From the NCBI RefSeq assembly GCF_001405015.1, contig NZ_CYZX01000012.1, forward strand, positions 1-64,000: DNA of 64,000 bases, written 5' to 3'. This document shows, in pieces, positions 63,004 through 64,000 of this stretch. The notes beneath the pieces are model-generated. The model made no database searches and was not told where the DNA came from. It worked only from the letters and a program-made list of their open reading frames with translations. This DNA comes from Clostridium disporicum (GTDB lineage Bacteria > Bacillota > Clostridia > Clostridiales > Clostridiaceae). The translations under genes were made by a program, and so were the position numbers. Position 1 is the first letter of the stretch. Each line of letters begins with the position of its first letter.

Positions 63004-64000
63004 TATGAGAACAAAAAATTCAATGATAAATATGTTAATAAGCATACTTGCTCAAATTGTAACAGTGCTTTTAGGATTTGTATCTAGAAAAGTTTTTATT
63101 AATAGTTTAGGAACTGAGTATTTAGGTCTAAATGGCTTTCTGACAAATGTTTTGTCATTGTTAGGATTAGTAGAAGGTGGAATAGGAACAAGTATAGTTT
63201 ATAATCTATATAAACCATTGGCGGATAGAGATGAAGAAAAAGTTATAGCATTAGTACAATTATATAAAAAGTTGTATTTTTATATAGCCATAGGAGTTAT
63301 GGCATTAAGTTTATGTTTATATCCATTTTTAGGAGCATTTATTAAAGATGGAGAGAACTTATCGTATGTTCCACTTGTATATTTTATATTTGTGGCAAGA
63401 AATGTTATTAGTTATTTTAATGCACATAAATGGTCTTTAATAAATGCTGACCAAAAAGGATATTTATTAGCTCGTGTTAGTATAATATTTAATATAGTAA
63501 CAACAATTACAAAAATAGTAGTATTAAAAAGTACTAACAATTATATATTATTTTTAGTTATTGATATATTAATTTTTACAATACAAAATATTTATAATGG
63601 AAGAATTGTTGTTAAAAGATATCCGTATATAAATACAAAGAAAAAATATAAGGTTGATAAAGATATTGAAGATAACTTAGTTACAAATGTAAAGGCTTTA
63701 TTTTGGCATAATATAGGGGGGTACTGTGTATATGGTACTGATAATATACTAATTTCTTCATTAATAAGCATTAAAACTGTAGGATTATATTCAAATTATA
63801 CAATGATAATAGATCAGTTAGGTAATTTGGTGAATCCTATTATTAATTCTATTGGAGATAGCGTTGGGAATCTAATTGCTAGTGAAGATTCAGACAAAAG
63901 TTATATAGTATTTAAAGTGGCATACTTAGTTAATTTCTGGGTTTACTCATTTGCTGTAATATTTCTATATAATTTAGTTGAACCATTCATTACTTGGTAC
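63004..64000 (+). CDS. Wzx-type polysaccharide flippase, truncated by the window end
   Basis: The frame opens at ATG 63004 after GAGGA and stays open to the right edge (332 codons). It begins NSMINMLISILAQIVTVLLG, with repeated membrane helices; VSRKVFINSLGTEYLGLNGF and GIGTSIVYNLYKPLADRDEE are typical of the Wzx/MOP oligosaccharide flippase family. It would move lipid-linked repeat units across the membrane for the EpsG-like polymerase. The 3-prime end is not in the window. Confidence 0.88.

Overview
The window is AT-rich DNA with A/T-ending codons, strong AGGAGG-type ribosome binding sites, short intrinsic terminators and Firmicutes gene families (HelD, YitT, DUF1576, DUF3006, SipW-type peptidase, PTS, PyrR and BglG/GlcT-type RNA switches). 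It fits a low-GC Clostridium of cluster I; I cannot name the species. No rRNA or tRNA gene, insertion sequence, integrase or CRISPR array was seen.

Layout. 1-5.8 kb: a dicarboxylate/amino-acid symporter behind a PyrR-type attenuator, then a heterodimeric ABC exporter. 5.8-14.9 kb: a PTS glucose-family transporter under a BglG/GlcT-type RNA antiterminator, a membrane-anchored metallophosphoesterase, a TerB-like protein, YitT, a small membrane protein, a dense cluster of DnaA boxes, sfsA, and DUF1576 and TIM-barrel genes. 14.9-21 kb: repeat-rich spacer, the DUF3006-signal peptidase I-FtsH cluster, and HelD. 21-24.9 kb: a GntR regulator with a PTS EIIC gene whose promoter holds a palindromic operator, and a tandem P-loop ATPase. 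25-27.5 kb: an amino-acid ABC importer behind two ArgR-like boxes, so probably an arginine-type system. 27.8-31 kb: a 912-residue Sel1-repeat protein and a compact candidate type I toxin-antitoxin locus. 31-37 kb: a CDF metal exporter, M18 aminopeptidase, a SipW-type signal peptidase with its probable TasA/CalY-like substrate (interrupted by TGA), a type IV pilin and a lipoprotein. 37.6-42.8 kb: the liv branched-chain amino-acid ABC operon. 43.4-64 kb: one long surface-polysaccharide locus on the + strand that runs off the right edge.

The polysaccharide locus is Wzx/Wzy-type. It has an initiation module (4,6-dehydratase, aminotransferase, sugar-phosphate transferase), chain-length control and tyrosine kinase, an ATP-grasp/HAD pair, eight glycosyltransferases or glycosyltransferase-like proteins, an EpsG-like polymerase, a NodB-type deacetylase, UDP-glucose dehydrogenase (broken by TAA), a TagF-like transferase and a flippase truncated by the window end.

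Most notable are: (1) a 33-residue holin-like toxin gene whose mRNA could switch between three pairings; (2) six exact DnaA boxes far from any dnaA gene; (3) PyrR attenuation of a symporter that lacks the arginine expected for acidic substrates; (4) paired ARG boxes over an ABC importer promoter; (5) two genes each interrupted by one in-frame stop; (6) a family of hairpin-containing spacer repeats at four sites. All assignments come from reading the sequence by eye; no database search was run.
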